From contig CAVQOB010000012.1 in assembly GCA_963714325.1 (NCBI GenBank), positions 62,001 through 126,000 of the forward strand: a stretch of DNA of 64,000 nucleotides, in the 5' to 3' direction. Shown one piece after another: positions 63,334 to 64,000 of the stretch (its first letter is position 1; each line of letters opens with the position of its first letter). The stretch is from CAVQOB01 sp963714325 (lineage in GTDB: Bacteria > Pseudomonadota > Alphaproteobacteria > Rhizobiales > Hyphomicrobiaceae). A model generated the notes under the pieces. The model searched no databases and had not been told where the DNA came from. It saw only the letters and a program-made list of their open reading frames with translations. The position numbers and the translations under genes were made by a program.

Positions 63334-64000
63334 ATGTCGCAACAAAACGCTAAGTCTATCATCATCGCCCTCGCCCAGTTCGACCCGACGGTCGGCGATC
63401 TTATGGGCAATGCGGAAAAAATTCGCGTAACCCGGCGCGAGGCAGCCAAAGCCGGCGCCCATCTCGTCGTCTTTTCAGAATTGTTCTTGACCGGCTACCC
63501 GCCAGAGGACCTGGTATTGAAGCCGGCCTTCGCCGATGCCGCCCGGGTTGCTGCCGAGGCGTTGGCGGCTGAAACCGGGGATGGTGGCCCGGGCATCCTG
63601 TTCGGCACCGTCTGGCCGGAACACGGCGCCGGCGGCCGCAAGGTCTACAACGCCGTTGTTGTCGCCGATCAGGGCTCGATCATTGGCGTCCGCTTCAAGG
63701 TCGACCTTCCAAACTACGGTGTCTTCGACGAAAAGCGCGTTTTCGAACCTGGACCCTTGCCGGGGCCGGTGATGTTTCGTGGGCTGCGCTTGGGCCTTCC
63801 CATTTGCGAGGATATCTGGCGCGATGAAGTTGTCGAGTGTCTCGCTGAAAACGGCGCCGAGATTTTGATTTCGCCAAACGGTTCGCCGTTTGATTGGCCA
63901 AAACCCGACAAGCGGATGAATGTCGCTGCCGCCCGCGTTACCGAAACTGGATTGCCGCTGATCTATCTCAATCAGGTCGGCGGGCAGGACGAGTTGGTGT
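63334..64000 (+). CDS. nadE: Glutamine-dependent NAD+ synthetase, N-terminal part only
   Basis: The reading frame is open to the window end (222 codons). The nitrilase-type amidase domain is seen: Glu in VVFSELFLTGYPPEDLVL, Lys in FKVDLPNYGVFDEKRVF and Cys in LGLPICEDIWRDE, the complete triad. The PEDL and NYGVFDE segments distinguish NadE amidase domains from other nitrilases. It supplies ammonia for converting deamido-NAD to NAD. The C-terminal synthetase domain lies beyond the window. ATG 63334 fits the family start. The 182-bp gap to the PilZ gene holds a CTTTGT-CGTCA-ACAAAG dyad (63224-63240) of unknown meaning. Confidence 0.93.
   Translation, partial: MSQQNAKSIIIALAQFDPTVGDLMGNAEKIRVTRREAAKAGAHLVVFSELFLTGYPPEDLVLKPAFADAARVAAEALAAETGDGGPGILFGTVWPEHGAGGRKVYNAVVVADQGSIIGVRFKVDLPNYGVFDEKRVFEPGPLPGPVMFRGLRLGLPICEDIWRDEVVECLAENGAEILISPNGSPFDWPKPDKRMNVAAARVTETGLPLIYLNQVGGQDELV

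Noticed and set aside
1..64000. tRNA, rRNA, insertion sequence, prophage or integrase genes
   Set aside because: Looked for throughout by characteristic motifs and found none.

Overview
The window is a high-GC chromosomal stretch from an alphaproteobacterium, most likely of the Hyphomicrobiales/Rhizobiales type. The evidence is the set of lineage-typical genes and gene orders: a TrcR/DUF1013 regulator (5000-5752), DUF3572-divK-pleD followed by rpmG, Nudix-DUF983-rnr, ppiD-trpE, and tpiA-secG-pyrG. I found no rRNA, tRNA, CRISPR array, insertion sequence or prophage. Both edges cut genes: prpF on the left, nadE on the right.

Layout. 1-4912: a PrpF-like isomerase diverging from a tripartite tricarboxylate transporter (TctC-TctB-TctA) and a PrpB-like methylisocitrate lyase, a plausible uptake and catabolism unit for C6-C7 tricarboxylates. 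5000-16730: mixed metabolism (TrcR, MaoC hydratase, RibF, PagL-like lipid A deacylase, GST, orphan ABC binding protein, ArnT-like and GT4 glycosyltransferases, FAD oxidoreductase, enoyl-CoA hydratase, ThpR, RraA-like). 16829-22052: an XRE regulator with two abutting palindromes upstream, a possible small transcript, a ROK kinase, the divK-pleD cell-cycle/c-di-GMP pair and L33. 22158-31428: Nudix, DUF983, RNase R, a ureohydrolase and aldehyde dehydrogenase, another Bug-type binding protein, and an ArsR-SRPBCC pair with two matching inverted repeats at its promoter.

31805-39627 holds the most unusual gene set: a lipase-like protein, a membrane protein ending in three CXXCH haem motifs, a divergent membrane-anchored flavoprotein with two Fe-S motifs (one with a Cys replaced by His), and a DUF1552-DUF1592/1588/1585 pair of the type best known from planctomycetes and myxobacteria. 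Together they look like an uncharacterised electron-transfer system. 39632-45387 is a four-gene operon (TAXI binding protein, TPP enzyme, fused TRAP permease, amidohydrolase) for import and breakdown of an organic acid.

45511-53893 encodes one giant surface or secreted protein of about 2,790 residues: an N-terminal DUF4347 domain, cadherin-like domains, 16 tandem units (15 of exactly 312 bp and nearly identical, one of 306 bp), then RTX-like glycine/aspartate repeats. One extra base at about 48356 splits it into two frames. 54371-61977 returns to conserved housekeeping genes (trpE, ppiD, tpiA, secG, pyrG), followed by a gap of about 600 bp bounded by two copies of a 26-bp palindrome, a PilZ protein and nadE.

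Three genes (ribF, the DUF1552 gene, the giant repeat gene) are each interrupted by what looks like one extra base. Consensus errors or recent mutations are both possible.
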